From contig NZ_JAFFZW010000011.1 in the NCBI RefSeq assembly GCF_017826695.1, positions 62,001 to 126,000 of the forward strand: a stretch of DNA of 64,000 bases, in the 5' to 3' direction. The notes under the pieces are model-generated. The model was not told the DNA's origin. It did no database searches and saw only the letters and a list, made by a program, of their open reading frames with translations. Numbering within the stretch: the stretch's first letter is position 1; every line of letters begins with the position of its first letter. Source of the DNA: Pseudomonas alliivorans (GTDB taxonomy: Bacteria > Pseudomonadota > Gammaproteobacteria > Pseudomonadales > Pseudomonadaceae). Shown in pieces: positions 8,763-17,207 of this stretch. Made by a program: the position numbers and the translations under genes.

Positions 8763-9667
8763 TGACGACTTCCATGACAAGCAGCGCCAAATCGACGTTT
8801 CAGGCCCCGACTTCAAGCCTGGCGGCCTTCGCCAATAGCAGCGCAAAGCTGATGCGCTTCCTGCTGCGCAACCCGATGACCCTGGCGGGACTGATCGTGA
8901 TCAGCACGCTGATGATCGTCGCCCTGTTCGCACCCTGGATCGCGACCCATGATCCGCTGGCACAGGATCTGTCGGCCGCGCTGCGCAGCCCTGGCGCGCA
9001 GAACTGGTTCGGCACCGACGAGTACGGCCGTGACGTGTTCAGCCGTCTGGTGTACGGCTCGCGCATCACGCTCTACATCGTGATGCTGGTGACCGTGATC
9101 GTCGGCCCCATCGGCCTGCTGATCGGCACGGTGTCGGGCTACTTTGGTGGCTGGGTCGACAGCCTGTTCATGCGCATCACCGACATCTTCATCTCGTTCC
9201 CGAGCCTGGTGCTGGCACTGGCCTTCATCGCGGCACTGGGCCCCGGCCTTGAGCATGCGGTGATTGCCATCGCCCTCACCGCCTGGCCACCCATCGCGCG
9301 TCTGGCACGGGCCGAAACCCTGTCGCTGCGCAACGCCGATTTCGTCGTCGCAGTGAAGCTGCAAGGCGCCTCGTCGGTGCGGGTCATTGGCCGTCACATC
9401 ATTCCGATGTGCCTGTCCTCGGTGATCATCCGCCTGACCATGAACATGGCCAGCATCATCCTCACCGCTGCCGCGCTGGGCTTTCTCGGGCTGGGCGCTC
9501 AGGCGCCGCTGCCGGAATGGGGCGCGATGATCTCCAGCGGTCGGCGCTACATGCTGGAAAGCTGGTGGCTGGTGGCAGCGCCCGGCGCAACCATCATGCT
9601 GGTCAGCCTGGCGTTCAACCTGCTCGGCGACGGCCTGCGCGACGTACTCGATCCACGCAGCGAATGA
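8762..9667 (+). CDS. ABC transporter permease, DppC/NikC type
   Basis: A 301-residue permease, partner of the DppB-type subunit. The N-terminal OppC-like region (LLRNPMTLAGLIVISTLMIVALFAPWIATHDPLAQD) and the segment GTDEYGRDVFSRLVYGSRITL are hallmarks of this subunit class. The coupling loop is at about residues 190-215 (ARAETLSLRNADFVVAVKLQGAS, ending before VRVIGRHIIP). The N-terminus is longer than strictly needed, with about 30 polar residues before the first membrane segment. It is joined by stop/start overlap to the upstream permease and is followed after 20 bases by the first ATPase. Confidence 0.92.
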   Translation: MTTSMTSSAKSTFQAPTSSLAAFANSSAKLMRFLLRNPMTLAGLIVISTLMIVALFAPWIATHDPLAQDLSAALRSPGAQNWFGTDEYGRDVFSRLVYGSRITLYIVMLVTVIVGPIGLLIGTVSGYFGGWVDSLFMRITDIFISFPSLVLALAFIAALGPGLEHAVIAIALTAWPPIARLARAETLSLRNADFVVAVKLQGASSVRVIGRHIIPMCLSSVIIRLTMNMASIILTAAALGFLGLGAQAPLPEWGAMISSGRRYMLESWWLVAAPGATIMLVSLAFNLLGDGLRDVLDPRSE

Positions 9668-9668
9668 C

Positions 9669-9676
9669 AATAACAA
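9669..9676 (+). promoter_or_regulatory. Crc/Hfq-like A-rich motif at the ribosome-binding site of the first ATPase gene
   Basis: AATAACAA matches the AAYAAYAA motif through which Hfq with Crc represses translation of catabolic genes in Pseudomonas, and it overlaps the Shine-Dalgarno AAGGA of the gene starting at 9688. The motif match is direct; function is inference from Pseudomonas catabolite repression. Confidence 0.45.
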
Positions 9677-9687
9677 GGACGATAACC

Positions 9688-10527
9688 ATGTCTCAGATAA
9701 AGCTTGCGGTAGAAGATTTGCGGGTCGAGTTCCACAACGCCGGCAAGACCACGGCGGCGGTTCGCGACGTATCGTTCACGCTGGGCCGCGAAAAGCTGGC
9801 AATCGTCGGCGAGTCCGGCTCGGGTAAATCCACGGTCGGACGCAGTCTATTGCGCCTGCATCCGGCCAGCGCGCGGATCACTGCCAAAACGCTGCGCTTC
9901 GGCGACGTCAATCTGCTCGAATGCAGTGAAAAACAGATCCAGGGCATTCGTGGCCGACGCATGTCGATGATCATGCAGGACCCGAAATACTCACTCAATC
10001 CAGTGATCAAGGTCGGCGAGCAGATCGCCGAAGCCTATCTGGCGCATCACCGGGTATCGCGCAAGGAAGCCCGCGAACGCACGCTGGACATGCTCGCCAA
10101 GGTCCATATCCGCGAACCGGCCCGGGTCTACGAGCTGTACCCGCACGAGGTGTCGGGCGGCATGGGGCAACGGATCATGATCGCCATGATGGTCATCACC
10201 GATCCGCAGGTCATCATCGCCGACGAGCCGACCTCGGCCCTGGACGTGTCGGTACGCCGCCAGGTGCTCAATGTGCTCGAAGAACTGGTCAGCGAGCGGG
10301 ACCTGGGGCTGATCTTCATCAGCCACGACCTGAACATGGTGCGGCATTTCTGCGACCGCGTGCTGGTGATGTATGCCGGGCGCGTCGTGGAATCACTCAA
10401 GGCCGATGAACTGGATCAAGCCTGTCACCCCTATACCCAAGGCCTGCTGGCCGCACTGCCCAGCCTTGATCGCCCGCGCGCCAGCCTGCCGGTATTGCAG
10501 CGCGATCCCCTCTGGCTCACTCACTGA
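9688..10527 (+). CDS. ABC transporter ATP-binding protein, DppD/NikD type
   Basis: A 279-residue ATPase with Walker A GESGSGKST (about residues 43-51), Q-loop at MQDPKYSLNP, signature VSGGMGQR and Walker B VIIADEPTSALD, then a switch histidine in FISHDLNM. Near the C-terminus it keeps the HPYT motif of the oligo_HPY region but ends soon after, so it is shorter than DppD/OppD (about 330) and closer to NikD-type subunits. I placed the start at ATG 9688, after the AAGGA at 9675-9679; the frame is open far upstream but there it overlaps the permease. It pairs with the ATPase that starts 11 bases after its stop. Confidence 0.9.
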   Translation: MSQIKLAVEDLRVEFHNAGKTTAAVRDVSFTLGREKLAIVGESGSGKSTVGRSLLRLHPASARITAKTLRFGDVNLLECSEKQIQGIRGRRMSMIMQDPKYSLNPVIKVGEQIAEAYLAHHRVSRKEARERTLDMLAKVHIREPARVYELYPHEVSGGMGQRIMIAMMVITDPQVIIADEPTSALDVSVRRQVLNVLEELVSERDLGLIFISHDLNMVRHFCDRVLVMYAGRVVESLKADELDQACHPYTQGLLAALPSLDRPRASLPVLQRDPLWLTH

Positions 10528-10537
10528 GAACGCTCCC

Positions 10538-11302
10538 ATGGCAATGATTGAAGTCAATTCACTGAACCTGAGCTTCGGCACGGGCGCTGCTTTGAATCAG
10601 GTGCTGCGCGACGTCAACCTGCAGGTCGAGCAAGGCCAGTCGTTCGGGCTGGTCGGCGAGTCGGGGTCGGGCAAGACCACCGTACTGCGCTGCCTGGCGG
10701 GGCAGTATCACCACTGGACCGGCGTCTTGAGCGTGGCGGGCCAGAAAGTCGGCCGCAAGCTCGACGCCAGCCATTACCGCACCGTGCAGATGGTGTTCCA
10801 GGACCCCTACGCATCGTTACACCCGCGTCACACCATTGACGCGGCCCTCAAGGAACCGCTGAGCATCCACAAGATCGATCAGCGTGACCGACGCGTCTGC
10901 GACGTGCTTAACCGCGTCGGCCTCAACGAGAGTTTCCGCTTCCGTTATCCGCATCAACTGTCCGGCGGCCAGCGCCAGCGCGTTGCGATTGCCAGGGCGC
11001 TGATTCTGGAGCCGCGCGTATTGCTGCTGGATGAACCGACCTCGGCACTCGACGTCTCGGTGCAGGCTGAAATCCTCAACCTGCTGGCTGACCTTCGCCA
11101 GCAGCAGGGCCTGACCTACCTGATGGTGACCCACGATCTGGGCGTGGTCGCGCACCTGTGCGACCGGGTTGCAGTGATGCAACAGGGTCAGGTCGTGGAA
11201 ACCCTCGACAGCAGCCAGTTGAGCAACGATCAGGCGCAGCACGACTACTCACGACTGCTGATCCAGGCCAGTCGCGACATGGACGTGCGCCCGAGCGGAT
11301 GA
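10538..11302 (+). CDS. ABC transporter ATP-binding protein, DppF/NikE type
   Basis: A 254-residue ATPase, the second nucleotide-binding subunit of the importer. It has Walker A GESGSGKTT near residue 44, Q-loop FQDPYASLHPRHT, signature LSGGQRQR, Walker B VLLLDEPTSALDVS and the H-loop MVTHDLGVV. The FQDP.ASL.P motif is typical of the F-type partner in dipeptide/nickel systems. An ATG at 10544 (MIEV) is an alternative start two codons on. Like its partner it lacks a long C-terminal extension. A 127-base gap then separates it from the porin gene. Confidence 0.9.
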   Translation: MAMIEVNSLNLSFGTGAALNQVLRDVNLQVEQGQSFGLVGESGSGKTTVLRCLAGQYHHWTGVLSVAGQKVGRKLDASHYRTVQMVFQDPYASLHPRHTIDAALKEPLSIHKIDQRDRRVCDVLNRVGLNESFRFRYPHQLSGGQRQRVAIARALILEPRVLLLDEPTSALDVSVQAEILNLLADLRQQQGLTYLMVTHDLGVVAHLCDRVAVMQQGQVVETLDSSQLSNDQAQHDYSRLLIQASRDMDVRPSG

Positions 11303-11428
11303 CCGCTGCAGGTCCGCCTACCCCCAAACCTGGCTGACAGCGTGATCCCTGGCCGAACCGGCCATCGGATCCGGCTGCCTGCGATTTGCCCAAGACACCT
11401 TTTTTCTCACTCGAACAAGAATAAAAAA

Positions 11429-12151
11429 ATGAAAAAATCAACCGCATTGCTTTCTCTGGCCGCCCTGTTTCCAAGCGCATGGACCCATGCCGACAGCGCC
11501 TACATCAACTACCGCCACCAATACGCAGAAAGTACCCGCATGCACGCCGACCGGGTCAAGTTCGGCACGCGCCTGGACAGCGGCTGGGGCTTTGAGGGCG
11601 AACTGAAATACAAGACGGCGGGTGATCGTCAGGACGTTGCCTTCGACAACACCGTGGGCAACGGCCACGAGCTGACGGTCAGCTATCAGCACAAGCTCAA
11701 TGACAAATGGCTGCTGACCCCTTCCCTTGCGCTGGAAAGCATCGAGCGCTCCACGGCTTACAAGATGGGGTTGAAGGTCGGCTACAAGGTGACCGACCAA
11801 CTGACGCTGTCGGGTCGCTATCGCTATGACTCGATCAAGCTCGACCGGGACAAGATCAACAAGGACATGCCCGACAATCAGATGAACGATCAGTCGATCA
11901 ACCGCTACGACGTCTGGGTCAACTACGCCACCAAAGGCCCCTGGTCATACGAGTACCAGTTCACCTATTTCGACGCCGACTATATCCGCTACGACAATGA
12001 CAAGACCGACTACGAACAGAACGCCGCCTTCAAATACAAATGGGACAAGAACTGGGTGCCGTTTTTCGAAGTGGGCGACATCAAGGTCAACGCCGAGGAC
12101 GACAAGCGCCAACTGAGGTTGCGGGTGGGGGTGCAGTACAACTTTCTTTGA
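11429..12151 (+). CDS. KdgM-type outer-membrane porin (oligogalacturonate-specific porin family)
   Basis: A 240-residue outer-membrane beta-barrel protein with a clear signal peptide ending near THA-DSAY. The mature N-terminus YINYRHQYAESTRMHADRVK and the alternating aromatic/charged strands match the KdgM family of small monomeric porins that admit acidic oligosaccharides such as oligogalacturonates. The C-terminus LRLRVGVQYNFL ends in a terminal aromatic-containing strand as outer-membrane proteins do. It is the last gene of the operon led by the enolase-superfamily enzyme. Together with the ABC importer it gives a complete path from outside to cytoplasm, which is the strongest hint that the substrate is an anionic sugar or short oligouronide; the precise sugar is unknown. 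Confidence 0.85.
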   Translation: MKKSTALLSLAALFPSAWTHADSAYINYRHQYAESTRMHADRVKFGTRLDSGWGFEGELKYKTAGDRQDVAFDNTVGNGHELTVSYQHKLNDKWLLTPSLALESIERSTAYKMGLKVGYKVTDQLTLSGRYRYDSIKLDRDKINKDMPDNQMNDQSINRYDVWVNYATKGPWSYEYQFTYFDADYIRYDNDKTDYEQNAAFKYKWDKNWVPFFEVGDIKVNAEDDKRQLRLRVGVQYNFL

Positions 12152-12205
12152 GGGTTGAAGCGCAAAAGGGGCCGCAACGATGACATCCCGTTGAACGCAT
12201 GACCC

Positions 12206-12293
12206 GTGGGAGGCGGCGTGCTGGCGATGACGTCAGCTCAGTCACTGAAAAGTCGCATCAGAAAATGCATCGCCGGCAAGCCGCCTCCCACAG
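12206..12293. repeat. Pair of inverted Pseudomonas REP elements (BIME)
   Basis: GTGGGAGGCGGCGTGCTGGC begins the first copy (12206-12230) and the second, in opposite orientation at 12268-12293, reads CATCGCCGGCAAGCCGCCTC and continues to CCACAG. The two can form a large cruciform. It sits between the convergent ends of the porin gene and the minus-strand GntR gene, a common place for such elements. Confidence 0.8.
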
Positions 12294-12354
12294 CTCGTTG
12301 ATTGCGACAGGATTTGTACAAACAGCAGAACGGACGCTCAGCATCCCTTCGATG

Positions 12355-13089
12355 TCAGTCGCTGTAGAGCGCCTGGGTCCTGCGCAGGCGCATGCGGCTG
12401 CCGTTGAGGTGCAGGTACATGGCAGAGCGGGCGGCGTCGACATTGCCTTCGGCGATGGCGTTGTAAATCTGTCGGTGTTCGGCATTGATGCCGGCCAGAT
12501 AGGCATGTCGGTCGCTCTGGCCGGTGTAGGCGGAGTTCATGCGCGTGCGGGGAATCAGCTTGGTGCCGAGGTGTTTCATGATATCGATCAGGTAGGCATT
12601 GCCCGACGCCTTGGCAATCTTGAGGTGAAACTGAAAGTCGGCATTGATGGTCGTTCCGGACTTCTGCGGGCCTTCCAGCAGCGCGTCGAAGGCCCGTTTG
12701 AGCTCCAGCAATGCTTCAGGACTGCGTCGTTGGGCGGCCAGACCTGCCGCTTCGACCTCAAGGCTCAGACGAAACTCCAGCAGGTTCAGCACGTCCGCCA
12801 CCGTGACGATGGTGGCAGGCCCGACGGAAAAACCCTCCGGCGGCGGCATATCAAGCACAAAGGTTCCGACCCCATGACGCGTTTCCACCAGCCCCGCAGC
12901 CTGCATCCGCGACAACGCATCGCGCACCACCGTGCGGCTGACGCCCTCGGCTTCCATGATATGAAGCTCCGAAGGCAACTTTTCGCCACGCTGAAGCACA
13001 CCGTCACGCATGCGCTGGGCAAAGCGGTCGACCAGGGTTTCAGCCAGGCGGCGATGATTCTTTTGCGAGGAAAGCGCGTTGTCCGACAT
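12355..13089 (-). CDS. GntR family transcriptional regulator, FadR subfamily (FCD domain)
   Basis: A 244-residue regulator: winged helix-turn-helix at about residues 15-80 (GEKLPSELHIMEAEGVSRTVVRDAL, then GLVETRHGVGTFV) and an FCD ligand domain after about residue 90. The FCD metal-site residues appear intact: D and H in DFQFHLKIA, H in EHRQIYNAI and H in YLHLNG. FCD regulators sense carboxylates and sugar acids. I chose the ATG at 13089 (MSDNAL); an upstream in-frame start would reach into the divergent promoter. It ends next to the porin gene of the enolase/ABC operon and is divergent from a second GntR gene, so it is a candidate regulator of that operon. Confidence 0.9.
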   Translation of the reverse strand: MSDNALSSQKNHRRLAETLVDRFAQRMRDGVLQRGEKLPSELHIMEAEGVSRTVVRDALSRMQAAGLVETRHGVGTFVLDMPPPEGFSVGPATIVTVADVLNLLEFRLSLEVEAAGLAAQRRSPEALLELKRAFDALLEGPQKSGTTINADFQFHLKIAKASGNAYLIDIMKHLGTKLIPRTRMNSAYTGQSDRHAYLAGINAEHRQIYNAIAEGNVDAARSAMYLHLNGSRMRLRRTQALYSD

Positions 13090-13197
13090 TGCAGCCTCAT
13101 GTCTATCGAATACCCGAGTATAGGCTGCGATCCCCGCACAAAACACGCCCTGAGTGAGGTTATACTCAGCGCCCCGATACGGACCTGATCACCCGCC
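13090..13197. promoter_or_regulatory. Shared promoter region of the two divergent GntR genes
   Basis: The 108 bases between the two starts contain GAGTATA at about 13120 and the inverted TATACTC at about 13162, the latter within CTGAGTGAGGTTATACTCAG, which itself has CTGAG/CTCAG ends. This is a plausible autoregulatory operator. It does not obviously match the GTYGTAYGAY boxes before the enolase operon. Confidence 0.45.
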
Positions 13198-13914
13198 ATG
13201 GAACCTACCGCATCCCCGAAAGGCCGCCGTTCCAGCCTGACCCAGCAATTGGTCGCCGAATTCGCCCGCAAAATTCGCGAAGGCGAGATCCAGAGCGGCG
13301 AAAAGCTGCCCACCGAGCAGGTGATCATTCGGGAAACCGGGGTCAGCCGTACCGTTGTCCGTGAAGCCATGTCACGCCTGCAGGCCGAAGGACTGGTCGA
13401 AACCCGGCATGGCATCGGCACCTTCGTCGTCGATGCCTCCCAGGCCAGGGCCGATCAATCGGACGAGCTGTCCATCGGCACGCCCGGCGACGCCGTGGCA
13501 ATCATTGAACTGCGACTGAGCCTGGAGCCCGAAGCTGCCGCGCTGGCTGCACAACGTCGCACGCCTGAACAATTGAGCGCCATTCGTCAGGCCCTCGACG
13601 AGTTGCACCGCTGCGTCCGGACCGGCCAGGACACCCTGCAGGCCGATTACGAATTCCATCGGCGCATTTCCCTGTGCACCGCCAACAGTTTCTTCACCGA
13701 TGTGATGAACCAGTTGGGCAGCAGCATCCTGCCGCGCGCGCGCAGTGGTTTCGGCAACATCACGTCGTTGCAGATGGAAGACGATCCTCATATTCAGCAA
13801 CGCGAGCAGGAACAGATCTTCGATGCCCTCGCCCATCAGGATCGCGACGCCGCCCGGGCCGCCATGCGCCTGCATCTGATCAACAGCCTGCAACGCCTGC
13901 GTGCAAAGCCGTAG
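13198..13914 (+). CDS. GntR family transcriptional regulator, FadR subfamily (FCD domain), paralogue of its neighbour
   Basis: A 238-residue regulator clearly related to the divergent neighbour: both have GVSRTVVR, a GLVETRHG wing and an AALAAQRR-type FCD start. Helix-turn-helix at about residues 15-78, FCD domain from about 95. The metal-site D and H in DYEFHRRIS and the last H in RLHLINS are present, but the middle position that is EH in the neighbour is EQ here (QREQEQIFDAL). Loss of one ligand could change or abolish metal and effector binding. It is transcribed toward the cobalamin riboswitch, 34 bases before the riboswitch helix begins. Confidence 0.9.
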   Translation: MEPTASPKGRRSSLTQQLVAEFARKIREGEIQSGEKLPTEQVIIRETGVSRTVVREAMSRLQAEGLVETRHGIGTFVVDASQARADQSDELSIGTPGDAVAIIELRLSLEPEAAALAAQRRTPEQLSAIRQALDELHRCVRTGQDTLQADYEFHRRISLCTANSFFTDVMNQLGSSILPRARSGFGNITSLQMEDDPHIQQREQEQIFDALAHQDRDAARAAMRLHLINSLQRLRAKP

Positions 13915-13947
13915 CGAGCCCATCCCTTATCGTTTACCATGCCGCCC

Positions 13948-14115
13948 GTCGGTTTCCGAGAGGAACTAACAGGGAATTCGCCCGCCTCGCGCCACGAGCC
14001 GAAACGAAACTGCCCCCGCAACTGTAGGCATCGAGCCAGCTCCACCACTGCCACTGGGTGATACCCGGGAAGGCCGGAGCCAGGCAATGACATGCCAGTC
14101 AGGAGACCTGCCGAC
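13948..14115 (+). ncRNA. Cobalamin riboswitch
   Basis: The conserved B12 elements are present in order: a closing helix GTCGGT (13948-13953) with GCCGAC (14110-14115), the core GCCCCCGCAACTGTAGGC near 14010, GCCACTGGG near 14051 followed by GGGAAGGC, and the B12 box GCCAGTCAGGAGACCTGCC at about 14094-14112. It precedes a BtuFCD-like importer and should reduce its expression when adenosylcobalamin is plentiful. A hairpin GGTGTCC/GGACATCC at 14139-14158 follows; it lacks a T-run, so control may be at ribosome access. No gene lies between 14116 and 14262. Confidence 0.93.
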
Positions 14116-14262
14116 CTTAATCAATCACTAACCGGCGGGGTGTCCGGGAAGGACATCCGCGCATGGCCTTATTGCGCCAATTGCTGCTGTTTCCGGCAGA
14201 TCGGGATGTGTTTTCCTGCTGTGCGTGCGCCCTGACACACGTTCGAATCGAGGTCGCATTCC

Positions 14263-15276
14263 ATGTCTCTGCCCCGCCTTGTCGCACTCGCTGCCAGCCT
14301 GGCCCTTTCAAGCCTGGCGCTTGCCGCACCGACCCACTATCCGCTGACTATTGAAAACTGCGGCTACTCGCTGACCTTCGCTCATGCGCCAGCCAAGGCC
14401 GTGACCATTGGACAATCGGGCACCGAGATGTTGTACGAATTGGGCCTGGGCGACAGGCTGGCCGGTACATCCCTGTGGTTCAACGATGTACTGCCGCGTT
14501 TCAAGGAACAGAACGACAAGGTCGAGCGTCTGGCCAACAACGAACCCAGCTTTGAGGCCGTGATTGGCAAACGTCCCGAACTGGTTGCCGTGCAACTGGA
14601 ATGGATGGTCGGCAAGCAAGGTGCAGTCGGCACGCGGGAGCAGTTCCACGAACTGAAGATCCCGACCTACCTGATGCCGTCCGACTGCGAAGGCAAAGAC
14701 AATCTGGTCGGCGCAGACGGCACGCGTCTCGAAGCGTTCCGCATCGAGACCATCTACAAGAGCATCGAGCAACTGGCGCAGATCTTTGATGTGCAGGATC
14801 GTGGCGACAAGCTGGTCGCCGACCTCAAGGCCCGCCTGAGCGCTGCGGTGGCCAACGTCCAGCAGAACCATGCCAAGGATGTGTCGGCGGTGTTCTGGTT
14901 CTCAAGCTCCGATCTGAAAGCCGATCCTTTCGTCGCGGGCCGCAAGGGTATTCCGGACTTCATGCTCAATAATCTGGGAATGCGCAACATCGTCCAGTCT
15001 GATGAAGAGTGGCCGACCGTAGGCTGGGAAACCATCGCCAAGGCCAACCCGAGCATTCTGGTGATCGCCCGCATGGATCGCCGCCGCTTCCCGGCCGACG
15101 ACTACCACAAGAAAATCGAATTCCTCAAGTCTGACCCGGTGACCCGCAACATGGACGCTGTGAAGCACGACCGCATCGTGATCATCGACGCAGAAGGCAT
15201 GCAGGCCAGCCTGCGTCTGTTCACCGGCATCGAAGAGCTGTCCGCTGCCGCCAACCGCTTCAACGCCACTCCATGA
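14263..15276 (+). CDS. ABC transporter substrate-binding protein, cobalamin/siderophore type (BtuF-like)
   Basis: A 337-residue periplasmic protein with a signal peptide ending near LALA-APTHY. It has the two-lobe FecB/BtuF fold signature: KAVTIGQSGTEMLYELGLGDRLAGTS, then FEAVIGKRPELVAVQ, a long linking helix, and NPSILVIARMD in the second lobe. GAGG lies about eight bases before the ATG. It sits directly behind the cobalamin riboswitch and is coupled (ATGA) to a BtuC-type permease and then an ATPase, so import of cobalamin or a related corrinoid is the likely task. It is longer than E. coli BtuF (about 266), as are many Pseudomonas members. Confidence 0.88.
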   Translation: MSLPRLVALAASLALSSLALAAPTHYPLTIENCGYSLTFAHAPAKAVTIGQSGTEMLYELGLGDRLAGTSLWFNDVLPRFKEQNDKVERLANNEPSFEAVIGKRPELVAVQLEWMVGKQGAVGTREQFHELKIPTYLMPSDCEGKDNLVGADGTRLEAFRIETIYKSIEQLAQIFDVQDRGDKLVADLKARLSAAVANVQQNHAKDVSAVFWFSSSDLKADPFVAGRKGIPDFMLNNLGMRNIVQSDEEWPTVGWETIAKANPSILVIARMDRRRFPADDYHKKIEFLKSDPVTRNMDAVKHDRIVIIDAEGMQASLRLFTGIEELSAAANRFNATP

Positions 15277-16301
15277 GATTGCCTGTCGCACTCGGCCATG
15301 TGATCTGGGTCTCGGCGGTGCTGGTGCTGGTGCTGGCAATCATCGTCGGCGCCGCGATTGGTGAAACCTCGATCAGTCTGCAGGTGGTGTTTCAGGTACT
15401 GGCCAACAAACTGTGGGCGGCGGGCTATGTGCTTGATCCCATCGATGAAGGCATCGTCTGGAATTACCGCCTGACCCGCGCCATCGTCGCCGCTGCCTGC
15501 GGTTCGGGGCTGGCTATTTGTGGCGTGGTGCTGCAGTCGCTGTTGCGCAACCCGCTGGCCGATCCTTATCTGCTGGGCATTTCAGCCGGCGCCTCGACCG
15601 GCGCAGTCATGGTGGCGATTCTGGGTTTCGGTGCCGGGGTCATTTCCATGTCGGCAGGCGCTTTCGTCGGCGCGCTGGTGGCGTTCTCTCTGGTCGCTCT
15701 GCTCGCCCATTCATCGAGGGGCAACACGGCCGCCGGGCAAATCATTCTGGCGGGTATTGCCGGCTCGCAACTGTTCAACGCGCTGACCTCGTTCCTGATC
15801 ACCAAGTCGGCCAGCTCCGAACAGGCACGCGGCATCATGTTCTGGTTGCTGGGCAATCTGAGTGGCGTACGCTGGCCCTCGGTGTGGATGGCTGTGCCCG
15901 CAGCGCTGTTCGGTCTGCTGGTGTGCCTCTGGCATCGTCGCGCGCTGGATGCGTTCACCTTTGGCAGCGACTCCGCTGCTTCACTCGGCATCGCCGTGCG
16001 ACGGGTGCAGATCGTGTTGATCGCCACTGCGGCGCTGGTGACAGCGGTGATGGTCTCGATTGTGGGCTCCATCGGTTTTGTCGGTCTGGTTATTCCGCAT
16101 GCGGTAAGAATGCTCACCGGCGTACGCCATGCCCGGCTGGTGCCGCTGAGCGCCTTGAGCGGTGCACTGTTCCTGATCGCGGCCGACATTCTTTCGCGCA
16201 CGCTGATCAAAGGCCAGGCGCTGCCGATCGGGGTGATCACCGCCCTGATCGGCGCACCTGTGTTTGCGTTGATCCTCATTCAGGGGAACAGGACACGATG
16301 A
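15273..16301 (+). CDS. ABC transporter permease, BtuC/FecCD family
   Basis: A 342-residue, roughly ten-helix permease of the FecCD family. Landmarks: WNYRLTRAIVAAACGSGLAICGVVLQSLLRNPLADPYLLGISAGAS at about residues 63-108, and GSIGFVGLVIPHAVRMLTGVRH near 265-287, which holds the ATPase-coupling helix. Start and stop overlap the genes on both sides by four bases, so binding protein, permease and ATPase form a tightly coupled set under the cobalamin riboswitch. Function as cobalamin uptake is inferred from that riboswitch. Confidence 0.92.
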   Translation: MRLPVALGHVIWVSAVLVLVLAIIVGAAIGETSISLQVVFQVLANKLWAAGYVLDPIDEGIVWNYRLTRAIVAAACGSGLAICGVVLQSLLRNPLADPYLLGISAGASTGAVMVAILGFGAGVISMSAGAFVGALVAFSLVALLAHSSRGNTAAGQIILAGIAGSQLFNALTSFLITKSASSEQARGIMFWLLGNLSGVRWPSVWMAVPAALFGLLVCLWHRRALDAFTFGSDSAASLGIAVRRVQIVLIATAALVTAVMVSIVGSIGFVGLVIPHAVRMLTGVRHARLVPLSALSGALFLIAADILSRTLIKGQALPIGVITALIGAPVFALILIQGNRTR

Positions 16302-17089
16302 GCGCCTTCAGTCCCGATGTCGCTACCTCGGTGCTCGGTTGCACAGGACTGGGCTATTCGGTTCGCGGCGCGACCCTGCTGCGCGATGTGGACCTGAGCA
16401 TTGCCCAGGGCGAGACACTGGGTATTGTGGGTCCGAATGGCTCTGGCAAATCGACGCTGCTCAAATTGCTGTCCGGCATCCACGAGCCGTCCAGCGGTCA
16501 GGTAACCATCGGCGAACGTCCTCTGTCGAGCCTGAACCGGCGCGACATCGCCCGGGCGCTGGCGGTGGTCGAGCAACAGGCCGAAACAAGTGACGCGATC
16601 ACTGTACTGGATGCGGTGGAACTGGGCCGCACACCCTGGCTGTCGGCGCTGGCGCCCTGGAGTGACAACGATGACCGGATCGTTCGTCAGGCGCTGGTGG
16701 ACGTGGACATGCTGTCCTTTATCAAGCGCGCCTGGCATACCTTGTCAGGCGGCGAACGGCAACGGGTGCATATCGCCCGGGCGCTGGCACAGAGGCCGGG
16801 AATCCTGTTGCTGGACGAGCCGACCAATCACCTGGATATCCAGCATCAGTTGACCATTCTCGGTCTGGTCAAGGCGTTGCCGGTCACCACGGTGATCGCC
16901 CTGCATGATTTGAATCAGGCATTGGACTGTGACCGGGTGGCTGTAATGGAAAAAGGCCGCATGGTCGCACTGGGTGCACCCGCCGAGGTGCTGACGCCCG
17001 AGCGGCTGCTGGACACCTTCGGTGTGATCGGCCGCTGGCTGACCGACCCGTTCGATGGCTCACGGATTCTGCGTCTGCGCTCGCCCTGA
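16298..17089 (+). CDS. ABC transporter ATP-binding protein, BtuD/FecE type
   Basis: A 263-residue ATPase. Walker A GPNGSGKST is near residue 47, the signature LSGGERQR near 150 and Walker B GILLLDEPTNHLD near 168, followed by ALHDLNQALDCDRV. I placed the start at ATG 16298, which overlaps the permease stop (ATGA); the open frame runs further upstream only inside the permease. It completes the riboswitch-controlled importer. Homologous ATPases also serve siderophore importers, so the cobalamin assignment rests on the riboswitch. Confidence 0.9.
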   Translation: MSAFSPDVATSVLGCTGLGYSVRGATLLRDVDLSIAQGETLGIVGPNGSGKSTLLKLLSGIHEPSSGQVTIGERPLSSLNRRDIARALAVVEQQAETSDAITVLDAVELGRTPWLSALAPWSDNDDRIVRQALVDVDMLSFIKRAWHTLSGGERQRVHIARALAQRPGILLLDEPTNHLDIQHQLTILGLVKALPVTTVIALHDLNQALDCDRVAVMEKGRMVALGAPAEVLTPERLLDTFGVIGRWLTDPFDGSRILRLRSP

Positions 17090-17207
17090 AGCACCCGCCT
17101 CAACCCCACCGACAGTCAGTAAATGCCGCCTTAGCGATCAGCGCAGGTGCGCAGCGCGGCCCATGGCACTACAATGCGCGCTTTGCCCGCCGTCGGATGC
17201 CGTAGCC

